Source: Paramyrothecium sp. XJ0827 (lineage: Eukaryota > Ascomycota > Sordariomycetes > Hypocreales > Stachybotryaceae). From it: a stretch of DNA of 64,000 nt. A program made the position numbers and the translations under genes. The stretch covers positions 4,836,001 through 4,900,000 of the forward strand of contig JAJFPB010000004.1 of assembly GCA_020881915.1 (NCBI GenBank). The letters run 5' to 3'. Below are positions 33,850 through 45,818 of the stretch, one piece after another. Under the pieces are notes generated by a model, which had not been told where the DNA came from, searched no databases, and saw only the letters and a program-made list of their open reading frames with translations. Position 1 is the first letter of the stretch, and every line of letters starts with the position of its first letter.

Positions 33850-35074
33850 CTAGCAATTCGAGATATTCCCTTCGCGGTGTTCTTGGAATCCAGCAGATAC
33901 TTCACCTAGTCCCTTCAGTACTTTGGTTTGGATGGGCTTTATAATGCCCCGAGTCAGAAAATCTGGCAGGTCTTGAAACAACTCGGTCGCCAGCCTGTTG
34001 TCATCTTGACTGGCCTGTATGGGGGTCAGTATTGACGTAGGGACCGGACTTGGGTATCAACTTACTGGCCAGATGTGCTCGCCATATCTGTGTTCCTGCA
34101 GAAAGGCGGTCCAAACGAGAACATCGGTGACTGTAACTCGGCTGGGAACCTTCTCGGTGTTAGTCTTCCCTGGCCGAACCGTGCATAATGTGCCGCCCGA
34201 GGCCGATATAGCCAGCGAGGCTAGCTCTGACGAGGTTTCGTTTCCAATGCAGTCAAAGACATAACGAAGGGTGCCGCCGGATGCTTCGTGGATTTTGGCA
34301 GAGGCTTGATCGTCACGATAGTCGAATACGTGGGTGGCACCAAGAGCCTTAACAAGGTCGTGATTACGAGGGCTGCAGGTTGTTAAAACGGCCAGGCCAT
34401 GATGATTGGCAATTTGAATCGCGAATTGCCCAACACTGGCTTCACGTATTGCCGTTAGTTGGATCCCACACATGCGGTTATTGAAATCACTTACAACTTC
34501 CTCCCCAGATCAGGACAGCCTCTCGAGAATCTTTTGGGATCGCCAACGAGTCTTTGGAAAACAACGCAAGCTGCGCCGTGCACGCCGCCAAGGGTACAGT
34601 GGAGGCTTGGTCTGCAGTGATGCTGGGTGGGATGGGAAAAGAGATAAACTCGTCGGCAATAGTATATTCGCTGTATGCTCCGAGGCCTTTCGATACGCCT
34701 GATAAACAGTCAGTGGCTCTGCAGTAAGGGACACGGCATAGCGGACACACCTCCCCATATTAGCCCGGCAATGGTATCGTCAGCCTTGAGCCGAGTCACA
34801 TCTGTACCGGGTTGTACAACTTTGCCGACAAAATCACAACCGAGGACGACGCCGTCGCCAAAGGCATTGCTGTCGAGTGATTGCACTTTATCCGGAGTTA
34901 GGGAAGAACCAGGGTGAATATCTAGATAAAATTCTTACCGTCAGTGGGATTCTGTGCCGCATAATCGACCTTCACGAGCACCTTGTGGTCGATTGGGGTC
35001 GGAGTCGGGATGGTTTCTCTAACAAGTCGACCATCTCGGGTTACTAGCGCAGTCATGGTAGGGGGAACAGCCAT
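33850..35074 (-). CDS. medium-chain dehydrogenase/reductase, enoyl-reductase type
   Basis: Five exons read right to left (35074-34939, 34885-34751, 34698-34495, 34439-34066, 34014-33850), introns 50-55 bp, give 337 residues. The N-terminal GroES-like domain has HKVLVKVDYAAQNPTD, VVLGCDFVGKVVQPG and GAYSEYTIADE. The Rossmann part has LIWGGSSSVGQFAIQIA and ALGATHVFDYRD. There is no catalytic or structural zinc set, so this is a zinc-free NADPH reductase of the type close to trans-acting enoyl reductases and ToxD-like proteins of moulds. Such proteins often sit in secondary-metabolite clusters, but no polyketide synthase is visible here. Each of the four joins restores the family alignment. The alpha-beta barrel gene lies 555 bp upstream on the same strand. 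Confidence 0.9.
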
Positions 35075-35629
35075 CTTGAGGAGAGAAGTAATGAAGAGTG
35101 GATAATATTATGAGCGTAGCTTTTTGGTTCTGTGGTTTAGCGAAGATGTTTATTGATGCAGGAGAGCACTTTAAACACTTTGGCCCATTTACAAACCCGT
35201 TGGCTTTTGGTTCTGACCCCTTTGAACATTATAAATCCGTTGCCCTCCTGTCGTGTTATTTCCGGTTGACCAGAGGAGGCAAGTGTAAGCGCAAACGACA
35301 TGATGGAGCTTTCATGACACCAACTGGCGGCGTAAAAACTGGGCCGTTTCCTTGGCAATGCGGGAACTCCTGAGGCCCTGCCGACGAGCACCGTCGAAAG
35401 CATCGCCTTCAATGAGACGAAACCGTGGCTCGCTTGTTTAGATATGCTATGGAACTTCAAACATCACTCCATTCTGTGCTCATGGTCACCGAACAATGTG
35501 TCGTCATGACTTTGGGTCAAGTGTTCAACACTCACCTTTTGCCGCGCACAGCGCTTGGCTAAGCGCCCTAATAGCTCAAAATATGTCCCGACTGTCGTGG
35601 TTCATCCCTGCGAGAACGATGAGACAGGC
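35075..35629. other. spacer between the reductase and the barrel-protein gene
   Basis: About 0.55 kb. It must contain the promoter of the reductase gene and the 3' UTR of the alpha-beta barrel gene. No specific site recognised. Confidence 0.5.
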
Positions 35630-36355
35630 TTACCCTGTTATTTCCATATGGCTGCAAGTCAAACTGAAAGTGTAAAAGCTGATGAAACCTTCCATCACTT
35701 GGATGACCTTCGCGATCTCATCCGACGCGGTTACACTGGACTCTGTCCTTGCTTCGGGGCTGGGCCATCCCACGAACCCCATCAAAAGAGAACCACGCTG
35801 GTCGACTTTACCACGCACCGGAAAATCGTCCTCTAGGCCCCAGCTATATCCCAACTTTGCGCCAGACTCGTCAGCGTACTTTGCCAGAACTTTCTGCAAT
35901 TCCAGAGACAGTTCCTCCTTCTTGGAGGAAGAGATATCCGAAGCAAAGTAAAGCAGAACAACGTCTAATGAAGCTGAGCTCAGTATATCCGAGGATGGCG
36001 CCATGATAACGTGCTTCGTAAACTCTCCGTGGGTGCCGATTTTGGGAAGATCTCCCACGGCTTCCGCACCGTGCCTGGTCGCTAAATTAGGCCGCGGGAT
36101 ATAAAGCACGGAACGAGGGTTAACTAACCTTTTGGCAAAATCATCATGTTGCTGGACCGAATCCCAGTCAAAGAACGACCATAGCTTTGATGGATCCTCC
36201 TTTTCCAAACCCCAGTACACCTTGTACGGACCGCCTGCTTTTGTAGTCACGGCCTTCCAACACCGACTCAGCAATGCACCCTCTGGAGTAGAAGGATCCA
36301 TAATCTTAAGCCCAGGCTTTACACCCATGCAGCCAACTTCAGTAACAATAGTCAT
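35630..36355 (-). CDS. dimeric alpha-beta barrel (ABM-like) protein
   Basis: Two exons (36355-36129 and 36074-35630) joined over a 54 bp intron give 223 residues. The intron is a multiple of three and open, so the frame also runs through it; removing it gives DDFAKRHGAEAVGDLPKIGT, which matches how the family continues. The first part reads YWGLEKEDPSKLWSFFDWDS, typical of ABM/Dabb-type dimeric ferredoxin-like barrels, and the second half repeats the fold (DFPVRGKV, MGFVGWPSPEA). Fungal members are small cytosolic proteins of unknown reaction, sometimes near oxidoreductases. The ATG at 36355 was chosen over the first ATG of the frame (36421) because it gives the usual short N terminus. Confidence 0.75.
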   Translation of the reverse strand: MTIVTEVGCMGVKPGLKIMDPSTPEGALLSRCWKAVTTKAGGPYKVYWGLEKEDPSKLWSFFDWDSVQQHDDFAKRLVNPRSVLYIPRPNLATRHGAEAVGDLPKIGTHGEFTKHVIMAPSSDILSSASLDVVLLYFASDISSSKKEELSLELQKVLAKYADESGAKLGYSWGLEDDFPVRGKVDQRGSLLMGFVGWPSPEARTESSVTASDEIAKVIQVMEGFISFYTFSLTCSHMEITG

Positions 36356-37411
36356 CTTGATTTTTGCTTTGTACAGCCGGTACTGAGTCGATATCACAGA
36401 GAAAACAGCATCAACTTGCATGGACGAGCGTTTTAATTACTTATTGACGGCCACTGAAATGTTGCTGCCTACATCAGTATGCTTTGAACGATCGGCGCAA
36501 ATTGTCGTTGCCTGCTTTTGCATGTGTCCAGAGGCGAAGTTGCCGATTCGCATCTCGGATCTCGGGTATGGTACAGCCCTGTGAGACAGGACGAGCTAGA
36601 GCATCGCACAAATTGTCCACCAACATACCCTACATAATTATGACGTCGACGGATGCTGGGCAGAAGCAGGAAAAAAGAACCAAAAGCTTACACCCGCAAG
36701 CTAGGGAACGAGCAACTAACCCAGTGTCAAGCGGTGTCGGGAGGCAGCCCATCCGGACCCCCACATCCAACGATCCGACCAATCTCAGGCCGTCAGGGCT
36801 GATCGCCCACTCGTTAGTCTGCGAATTGTGGCGTCTAATTGGCCGTAATGCATCTGTCTTGCCCAAACAAAGGACTAGACCCGGCAGAGACAGCCGAGCG
36901 CTGGCCTCCTCATATGATTACCTTTTCCGGCCCTGTTAGACCACTATCACTGGCTCTCACATTTGCCAAGCAACTCTGATATTGAACCAAGAGTGGAGTG
37001 GCCCTCGCATGGATATGAAGGGTCCAGTCCCCTCCAGCCGCTCATAAGCGCCCGTTGTAGGGAAAGTAACAAAAGCACGCAGGAGACATGCTGTTGGGCC
37101 TGTCTATCCTAGGAAAAGAAGTTCCTGATGCTATTACATGGGATGGTAGCCCCTCTCGAGACGAGAAAAAAACCTCTCATCAGCGTAGCCCACATCCCGT
37201 GAGGCCTCAGAGCAGGGGCGTCGTGCTGTCCCTGCAGGTCAGCGTGGGAGGTAGTGTAGGATGGGAAAGGTTTTCGCTGCGTGGCACTGCTGATGCAGTA
37301 TAAGAGGCGGGAGGCCTCGATCCTGTATGCAACCCTCACTGAAACCCAACCCATTTCCCTCCCGGTTTTCCTGTCCTTGTGCACCCTCCCTTCCAGCCCT
37401 CGTCACGCAAG
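36356..37411. promoter_or_regulatory. upstream region of the P-type ATPase gene
   Basis: About 1.06 kb between two divergent starts (barrel protein on the minus strand, ATPase on the plus strand). A TATAAG at 37299-37304 lies about 110 bp before the ATPase ATG. No repeated motif recognised. Confidence 0.4.
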
Positions 37412-40400
37412 ATGCCCGAAATGGAAACCTCTGAGCCCGAGGCAGACCGGGACCTACGCATTACCTTCCGGGAAGATGATCGCGGTCAAGCCGACCTCGA
37501 GGCTAGGACGCGCGGCCGTAGTCGCCGTGACGATCTCACGCACACGAGCTCCAGGAGCCGTGCTTCAAGCCGTCGTAGCTCCCGGAGCCGCCCTCCTCCC
37601 CCTTCTCGCTATGGAGGCGTGCAGATTGAGTACCGCACGCTCTCCATTCACGTTTCCGAGTCTCGCCACCAAGAGCCCGACTCCTTCGAGGACCTCAAGT
37701 CTGTGGCGAAGAAGGACAACACTGATTACTTCTCCAACATCACTTACCACGAGCTTGACAAAGATGTCGTTTGCCAGCAGCTCAATGTTGCCCCCAAGGA
37801 AGGCTTGTCGACCAACGCTGCCGCAAACCGTCTGAAGCGCGACGGCAGGAACACCTTGCCACAGCCAAAGACCAACTATCTCAAGAAGATCCTGGGCTAC
37901 ATCTTCGGCGGCTTCTGCTCGGTCCTGTGGGTTGGTGTGATAGTCTTCTTCATCTGCTGGCGCCCGCTCAGCGACCCCCCGTCTCCTACGAACCTCGCAC
38001 TCGCTATCCTGATCCTGATCGTCATCATACTGCAAGCCATCTTCAATGCCTTTTCGGACTGGTCGACCTCGCGCACCATGAGGTCCATCGTCGACCTGCT
38101 TCCCTCCGAGACCCAGGTTATCCGTGACGGCGCGCTGATCAGCCTGCCGGCCACCGAGCTTGTGGCTGGAGATATTGTCCAGCTCTCCATGGGCAACAAA
38201 GTTCCCGCTGACCTGAGGCTCTTGGAACATTCCGGCGACATCCGCTTCGACCGATCGATGCTTACAGGCGAATCCGAGGAGATTGAGGGTGCCGTCGAGG
38301 TCACAGATCCCAACTTTCTGGAGACGCGAAACATTGCCCTCATGGGAACCATGATCGTGAATGGAAGCGGCACTGGCATCGTTGTTCTGACGGGTCATCG
38401 CTCCGTCATGGGCCGCATCGCTCAAGCCATGGGGGATGTCAAGGAGGTTCCGACCCTGATCCAGAGGGAAATTGTGCGATTCGTGAAAATCATCGTTTGC
38501 CTGACTCTCGTCCTGGCCACTGTCATCATCATCACTTGGGCAGCCTGGCTGCGTCGATCCCACGCTGGGTTCATGAATGTTGTTGCCATGCTGAACAATG
38601 TGATGGGCTGCGTCGTGGCATTTATCCCCGAGGGTATGCCTATTGGTGTCTCGCTTACGCTGCTGATGGTCGCGCGGCGTATGAAAGCTGTTAATATCTT
38701 GCCCAAGGGCCTGTCCACCGTTGAGACGTTGGGCTGCGTCAATGTCATCTGTTCCGACAAAACAGGCACGCTGACCCAGAACCTCATGACCGTTGCTTCA
38801 GCATCGTTCGCCGACAAGCCTTCGTCGCCAGAGGAAGTGCTCAAAGACATCAACTTGCCGGTGCCAAGCAAGGCCATTAAGAAGTTACACAGCGCCTCAG
38901 CCTTATGCAATGATGCGACATTCGATCCAACGACTGTCCATCTTCCCATCCAAGACCGTACTGTCAAGGGTAATGCTACTGATGCTGCTGTCCTACGATT
39001 CGCATCACTCAGCGACGCTGCTGAGAAAGAAAAGGCCGAGCATAAGCGTGTGCACACAATTCCATTCAATTCGAAGAACAAATGGATGTTGTCGATGTAC
39101 TTGCTGGAGCCATCCCCCGAAAGGGCTCTGTATCAGGTCTACATGAAGGGTGCACCGGATGTTCTGTTCCCTGCCTGCACTCATTACTGGTCTGCGCGGG
39201 AAGACTGTGTTCTGCCCCTTGACTCGGCTGCGCGCTCTGCCCTGAAGGCTACGCAGGATGCTCTGTCCAACAACGCCGAGCGTGTCATCATGCTCTGCGA
39301 GAAGACTGTCAGACCACGCAACTATCCAGGCGTCAATGCATTCAGCGACGAGATTTCTCAGAGCGCCTTACAAGATCTGACTGTGATCGGAATCCTCGGA
39401 ATTGTCGACCCTCCCCGTCCTGAGGCAGTCTTCACCGTCTCTGAAGTTCGTCGTGCTGGCGCCCGCTTCATGATGGTAACGGGCGATTATGGGTTAACCG
39501 CCACTGCGATTGCCCGGAATATTGGCATATTCACCCACCCGGGTCAGCCCGATACCGTAGCGGTGATGAGAACTGACGTCAGTCTATCTGTGGAATACTT
39601 GAAAGGCGCTAGGGAAACCGGCGAAGGCCGAGCTTTGCTGGTGGAAGGCTCTGAGGTTTTGGGCTTGAGTGATGAAGATTGGGACTTGGTCTGCGAGTAC
39701 GAAGAGATTGTCTTTGCACGCACCACTCCCGAGCAGAAGTTACGCATTGTCAACGAGTAAGTCCGGCCACTTCCATGACCTCATTCTTCACATGACTGAC
39801 AAATCTCAGGTTCCGGCAACGTGATAACGTGGTCGCAGTTACCGGTGATGGCGTCAACGATGCTCCTGCGTTGCGCGCCGCCGACGTGGGCGTGGCTGTG
39901 GTGACGGGCAGCGACGTGGCCATTGAGGCCTCTGATCTCGTCCTGCTCGACAAGTTCGACTCCATCATTGACGCCATCCGCCTCGGGCGTCTCGTGTTTC
40001 AAAACTTGCAAAAGGTTATCGCCTACCTTCTGCCCGCCGGCTCCTGGTCCGAGATCTGGCCTGTCATCCTCAACGTCTTCTTCGGCGTCCCACTGCCACT
40101 GTCCGCATTCCTCATGATCATCATCTGTGTCTTTACGGACCTGTTCCTCTCACTCTCACTCATCATGGAAAAGGCTGAATTCGACCTCCTCTCCCTCCCC
40201 CCGCGCAATCACAAACGCGACCATCTGATCAATGCATGTATCTATGGACAGGCATACCTGTTCACCGGCTTCATGGAGACATGTACAGCCCACGCAATGT
40301 ACTTCTTGTACTTGTGGAAATATGCAGGAATCCCTGTTAAGGATCTATTCTTCCTGTACGAGCGCTTCACGGACGGCTTCTACGGGTACACTATGGACGA

Positions 40401-40755
40401 GCTGATCGCCTTCAACTACACAGGCCAGTGTGTTTACTTTGTGACACTCGTGTTCCTGCAATGGGGTAACATTCTCGCCGTCCGCAACCGAAAGTTGAGT
40501 ATCGTGGAAGCCGATCCGTTCCGAAAGGAGCGCCGAAACCCTTGGCTTCTCTTGGGAATGGCCATCAGTCTCGTCATTGCAGTGTTTGTTACAGAGGTGC
40601 CGGGTATCCAAAAGCTGTTCGGAACTGCTTCGGTACCAATTGAATTCTGGTTCATTCCAATTCCTCTAGCGCTGGGCATCTTATTGATGGACGAGATGCG
40701 GAAGTTGCTCGTCAGGAAATTTCCAAACGGGCCCATTGCAAAGGTCGCTTGGTGA
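37412..40755 (+). CDS. P2C-type (Na+/K+-ATPase alpha-like) cation ATPase
   Basis: Two exons (37412-39756 and 39810-40755) with a 53 bp intron give 1096 residues. After a Ser/Arg-rich N-terminal tail ([20 protein letters not shown]) comes the P-type ATPase order: actuator TGES at 285-288, a helix-4 motif [21 protein letters not shown], phosphorylation site [11 protein letters not shown] with Asp449, nucleotide domain with [11 protein letters not shown], hinge [19 protein letters not shown] at 793 onward, and six C-terminal helices. Sequence character is that of the animal Na+/K+- or H+/K+-ATPase alpha subunit (type IIC) rather than fungal ENA (IID) or PMA1 (IIIA). Helix 4 has IPEGMP where the animal pump has VPEGLL. 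No beta-subunit gene is in the window. Plasma-membrane cation transport is likely; the ions are not readable. Confidence 0.92.
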
Positions 40756-41027
40756 GGAAAAGCGATGGCAGATTGCTGTTGTTGCTCAATAGCTATCACT
40801 GGAGGCTGATTTAGAAGTACTAAGTTTTGGAGCGATTCTATTAAGAAGTAGAGATGAGTAAACAAAAACAACTTTATCATACAAGGCCTAGCGCTCCGGC
40901 AAGATTCTTCGATAAGAGGAATTGTGCCCCCATGCGAAAGATATCGACGGGCATCTTGGCCTGTCCTTCAACAAGCCCCCTGAACTCTCCCCAAAGGGTC
41001 TATGAGGTCAGGGCTGATGTCAATACA

Positions 41028-41858
41028 CTAAGCCAAGCAATTGCTCGCACCTGACGCAACAAGAAGCTTGGCATATTGTTGATGAAGAAAGATTGGGACT
41101 GAGCTCAATGGTGGCGCTGCTTGGTTGTCGCTAACGCCGTCAAACACAATGGACTTTAGCCTGAATTTGACAAGCTCCTGGCGTTGGTCGATCTCAACGC
41201 CTAAGATTATAATGGTATCAAACTCGCGGGGCGAATCTTGTTTGTACCTGGGCGACAATCCGCCTCGAAACATGAGCAAGTTGCTAGTTTTCCATACGAC
41301 TTGGAAATCATCGGCCACAATAGTTCCTGTATAGACTGTCAGTCAATCGCATAATCAAGAGAACAAGTAGCCATACCTTCTGGATAGGTGCAATTCTGCA
41401 ACTCGTTCTTGTCCCATAGATCACTGCTGTTGCCTGGACTTCGGCGAGTCGCTCTCAAGATAGTTAGTTGGGGCCAGAAGCCTGCCGATTAGTTAGCAAC
41501 ATTTTGGGGCCATGATGGAAACAGGGTGAGTACCATTACCTCCCCAAGTACCTGCGGAAAAGCTTTCGACCAGTTGTGAGCCCCCGCTCCTCGCGTCCGA
41601 TATCAACTCCGGCTTGATCTCGTGGAAGGGGATATCCACATTGCAACAATCATGGAACGTCGGATTTCCCCGCGGGTTGATTTTATGAAGATAAGAGTGT
41701 TGGAAAACAGCATCATTCTGGGAAGAGAATTCATCAAAATAACAATGTCTCGTATAGACATGGAAGCTAATACCACAGAACAAGGCACCACCGGTCCCCA
41801 CGGCTGCAGCTCGCCGTAGGAAGCGCAGGGGAAGCCTTCGCACTAGTGATTGTGACAT
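41028..41858 (-). CDS. membrane-anchored protein, unknown function
   Basis: Three exons (41858-41540, 41481-41377, 41326-41028), introns 58 and 50 bp, give 240 residues. The N terminus is basic and followed by a hydrophobic stretch (RFLRRAAAVGTGGALFCGIS), which could be a mitochondrial or signal-anchor sequence. The rest is soluble: GFWPQLTILRATRRSPG, NELQNCTYPEG and VVWKTSNLLMFRGGLSPRYK. The last segment (FDTIIILGVEIDQRQELVKF) reads like a beta-rich domain of a conserved fungal protein, but I do not recognise the family. Introns with good borders and steady phase make it a real gene. It converges on the P-type ATPase gene with 272 bp between stops. Confidence 0.75.
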
Positions 41859-43321
41859 TATTCAACGAGTGTGATGGTAGTATTCGGCAAAGATGCATCT
41901 GCCGGCATTTCGGAGTGTTGTTACGAAGCATTTACAAAGCATCTCCAAGCAGATATTTTTTTTCTTTTTCGCTTGAAGGAGGGGTGGGCTCACAGGTTAC
42001 GAAGTGGGACCGAGGTGAAACGGCTAGTGGAAGTGGAAGGGGAAGCATTCATCGTCAACTCCCGGGCATGTGTGTCGTCCGAGAGGCCGTTGATAGGGGT
42101 TTCGTAACCAATCAACAAACGGAAGCTGTCCGAAATTGGCCTCAAAGTTGTCCTGATAAGAACGAGGACTCAATAGTTGACGAGGTTCTGAGTCTCCGTT
42201 GCATATCCATCGGGGTGCAACGTCAGGTCGGTACGTAGAGCCGGCAGTACATATTCAAAGGTCAATAGTCCCATAAGTTATCACGCTAGTCGTTTGGGAG
42301 GCTGCATGAGACATCCGGATGTCATGCTGCAGAGTAGTAGCACTAACCTGAATCGGCGTGGCAGGCAAGATGCCAAGCGCACGGTGCCCCTTGAGTCATA
42401 AAACTCGACTGAAAACCTATCAATCCACTGCAAACTTCCGCTTACACATCATCCAGATTCAACTTGTTGCAGAACTCGGCATCTCCCGTCTGCTTGCGTC
42501 ACTGTCCCACATTGACGCGCGTTTACTCTGTCAGTTGTCTGCACCAAGTGTTGCGGCAAATTCCGCACCAAACAAAAAGAAAGACTAAAGACGAAGAAAT
42601 ATAGAAAATACTACGTAGTAAACAGAAGAAAAGAAAAAGAACAAGAACCGAAAACGTCTCTACAATTGCTGGAATTCATGTCGATGCCTCTACTGATTAT
42701 TTACCTGGCAGTCTTCAACTGCAGGGAACGAGCATGGCTCTACGATCTCGTAAAATGACCGAAATGCAAGTAGTGTGTGCTTCAAATACAAAACAAACAA
42801 CTGGATTTTGATATACCGCGTCTTTTTATATTTCCAGCAAAACTTGTCTCTTAGAATTTCCACTATTTCCCCAGTTAATTTGATAGCTGTAAATCGGGCA
42901 CGACATCATCTCAACACAACTATGATATGATTAATCTAAACACAAGTGAAAGGGCGCATTTGTAACAGGGTGAAGATAAAATGCCGCTTAGAACTGAAAT
43001 CTAGTTTCGATGTCTAGTTCGAACATCACCGTCAACGTTCAGCCCAACGTTGTTATAGTCGGGTGCCTCCTCCCAACAAAGACGACTTATCATAGGAAAA
43101 TGTTTGACCGGCAATAATACCAGATTTGAACTGTCACTGGCTGATTGTGGTTAAATGAATCTTTATTTCATTCTCCATGGTGTAGCTTATGAACTTCTCC
43201 TGACAACCACTTTTGATTTGCTTGAGAAGTAGTTGTGCCTGCATTAGGGTAGGCTGCAGCAAGGGAGGCCCAAATCGAGCAAGAGTATGGACAGATTCGA
43301 CGCTCACATAAACCGATAGTA
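41859..43321. other. intergenic stretch, no gene seen
   Basis: About 1.46 kb left of the short transposon copy. The first part contains the promoter of the unknown membrane protein; the rest is AT-rich with A-rich runs (about 42570-42650) and no supported gene. Confidence 0.55.
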
Positions 43322-43582
43322 ATCCCCTTGACTGCGCGAAGCCTCAGATGTTGTAACGGACCGGGATCCTAATCAATTGGAACCAGGTAAAATCTAGATA
43401 CATTGAAGCTCTGGTAAATTAGCTGATGGTAGATGTACTGGCATTTCCCTTTATTACATAGAAGTACATCGCATAGTAAATTAGGTGAGGTAGGGCTGGG
43501 AAGTTACTTTATGTACCGACATTATGACTAAGATGTTGTGGGGATCGTTACATCATCTGAGGCTTCGCGCAGTCAAGGGGAT
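43322..43582 (-). mobile_element. 261-bp internally deleted copy (MITE) of the piggyBac-type element
   Basis: Its left end matches the right end of the full element at 28.5 kb, and its right end matches the left end at 26.1 kb, so it lies in the opposite orientation. The match covers the inverted repeats and roughly 110-140 bp of subterminal sequence at each side. The two parts meet near 43460-43470, where the right-end part (GTACATCGCAT) runs into the left-end part (CATAGTAAATTAGG) over a shared CAT. The whole coding part is missing, so it could move only with a transposase supplied elsewhere. Confidence 0.9.
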
Positions 43583-45111
43583 ACTTATTTGAAAAAAGCT
43601 TTTTATTAGACTAGAGCCGAGCACGAAGTTCTTTTCGACTATTGTATTACTGGCATGTCGAACGAGGCAGCGGTTTGGTTTCCCACAACGCAGAACTGAT
43701 TCAGCCCCAAGTATTGTCATCCTTCATCTGAGACTCATCAGCCCTCTCGTCGAGCAGTTCTCAAGGCCATCTGCGGTGAAAGGGCGCAAAGAACGCCCTA
43801 AAAAACTCCTTGCAGCCCCGTTATCCGGGATACCCGGTGCTTTCGCCCCACAAACCCATGGCAGCGGCTGACCACCGATTTCAGCAGAGCCTACGCGGAG
43901 GTCTTGGCAAATGAACCACAGTGGGCCCTGGTTCGCTGGAGAATGTGACGGTTCCTTCGGGCCGGACCTAGCCATGAATAGTTTCATGTACACCGCAGCC
44001 TCAATCTCTGGGCGCATGTGCGGAATCCACTCTCATCGCTTGGTGCACATGCTGTAAAAAGATTTGTTGAGACCAGGATCGATCCTCGGAAGACCAAAAG
44101 AAACGCCGATGCCCCAGACCGGTCTGAAGAACCTGGTCAGGGAAGCGCTCGGCCACCTGCTTTGGGGCAGTAATCATTACAAGAAAGGTGAAGATCGGCA
44201 TCGCATCATGAACACGAGCTTGGATGGTAAGCTCAGCTTGCCAGCCTTGCGTGGTGCACGCACTCTACCTAGGCCCCACGCGTGGAGGATGTTGAAGATC
44301 AGGGGAAGGGATAGATTTGGTTTTGTTGATCTCCCGCAACTTTCTGATCAGTTTCCATAAATATGTTTCGGCCGAAGCCTCACCACCATGACATTGCTTT
44401 GCAACGGCACATAACCAGCTTTCCAGACGCACGGGCTGCCGGACAGAGGTGCGGCATCGGTGGGTTAGGGTCGGGCGTGTTCGCAGCTCAACGATCGAAA
44501 GCCACGTAGAATCCGAGGCGCCAGGGGTACAACACGAGCGCAGTCGGCCGCGTGTCTGCGGAATGTCACCCCCGGCTGGAAGCATCCCCATGGTGCAACG
44601 GTGCCTCCCCTGCCAGGCGCTTGAGGCAGGGGTGCCACGGTCTGTGGCTTCATGTGGCTCTATCTTGTGGGCCCATCCCTGCGGCTCGTTCGTCGCATTC
44701 CGCATCGTTCGTCAAATGCCAAGGCCAGGCGTGAGTCGCTGATGTGAGCCGCTATTACCCGGCTACGCTCGCTAAGAACCTGGTGACTCTCATTTCGCCA
44801 GTACAGCAGGAATGGAAATAATCAAAGACCAGGATGGGATTTCAAAAGTCCGGCTTGGTAAAGCCCTCCTCGGGCGTACATTCGTCACACAACCATAAAG
44901 AAGGTGTGGCAGATTCTGCACACTGACCAGTAAGCGCGGGATGCGGCTACGAATTTGACAGTTTAAGAACAGGGCTTGACGCCTCAGCATGGATATAACC
45001 TGGGAACAACGTGGGCAGGGTCGTGTAGCGAAAGCCTACTCAGCCACAAGCGAACTATTGAGTCTCGCCTGAACTACTGCAGCGGGAGGGTGTCATCGTG
45101 CACGACACAAA

Positions 45112-45165
45112 GCTCGTCACGCTCGTCACGCTCGTCTCGCTCGTCTTGCTCGTCACGCTCGCCAC
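45112..45165 (+). repeat. six tandem 9-bp units (GCTCGTCAC type)
   Basis: Six head-to-tail units of GCTCGTCAC with variants GCTCGTCTC, GCTCGTCTT and GCTCGCCAC. The array lies about 650 bp before the multicopper oxidase ATG and is not in a supported gene. Confidence 0.9.
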
Positions 45166-45691
45166 ATGGGGTTTCGGTCAATTTGCGTGCCTTATCAGGA
45201 GTTGAAAGCAAATGTGTTGCATATCGAAGTCACGTCATATCCCTTAAACGCCATCTCTACAGTTGTACTGGATTTATCAGCATTTCAAAGCAACTGCTAC
45301 CATGACGGTGTGACTGAGACGGTATTCAACCTACCAAGCCGCTTCGAGAACAGCCATGGACCCCGAGATGCTCTCCAGGATGCCTCGGACTGGGGTCACT
45401 GTCGAATTTGCTCCTGGCTGTCGCCTTGTTGCCTCGCCTTTTGGTCATGGGAACCATACCCTGAGCTACTATTCATGTGATTGAGTATTGCCCCTTTGGG
45501 AGACTCACATATCTTGAATTCGATAGCTCCTTGTCTGTGCTGGCTGACCGCTGAGGCCTCTTTCTCAAACTCCTTGCAATCTCATGCAAGCCATTCCGTC
45601 GTATCACCGTGTCTGCAATCATCGGATGGGTCACTCTTCCTCAGCAGGGGGAGGGGTGTCGGTCAAAAGAAACGATCACGACATTTTCAGA

Positions 45692-45698
45692 TATAAAA
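45692..45698 (+). promoter_or_regulatory. TATA box of the multicopper oxidase gene
   Basis: TATAAAA, about 121 bp upstream of the ATG at 45819, followed by a pyrimidine-rich leader. Confidence 0.55.
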
Positions 45699-45818
45699 GG
45701 CCTTTCGTCTGCTCCCATTCTCTAGAATTTGAGACACCGCCAACCATCCAGCTACTTCAGAACATTCTTTTCTCTATTCCAGCCTCTTTGGCAGAACCAT
45801 CACGAAGTCTCGCTCAAA

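Larger units (their letters stand above)
43583..45818. other. intergenic stretch upstream of the multicopper oxidase
   Basis: About 2.2 kb. The middle (about 43720-44720) is GC-richer and has frames of up to 146 codons on both strands, none with a recognisable motif or convincing introns. A 9-bp tandem array lies at 45112-45165 and the oxidase promoter at the right end. Confidence 0.5.

Noticed and set aside
37565..38563. A 332-codon open frame on the minus strand
   Set aside because: It lies wholly antisense to the P-type ATPase exon and is a by-product of codon use there; no motif of its own.
43724..44742. Overlapping frames of 97-146 codons on both strands
   Set aside because: The area is GC-richer, which lengthens chance frames; no frame has a motif or a consistent splice model.
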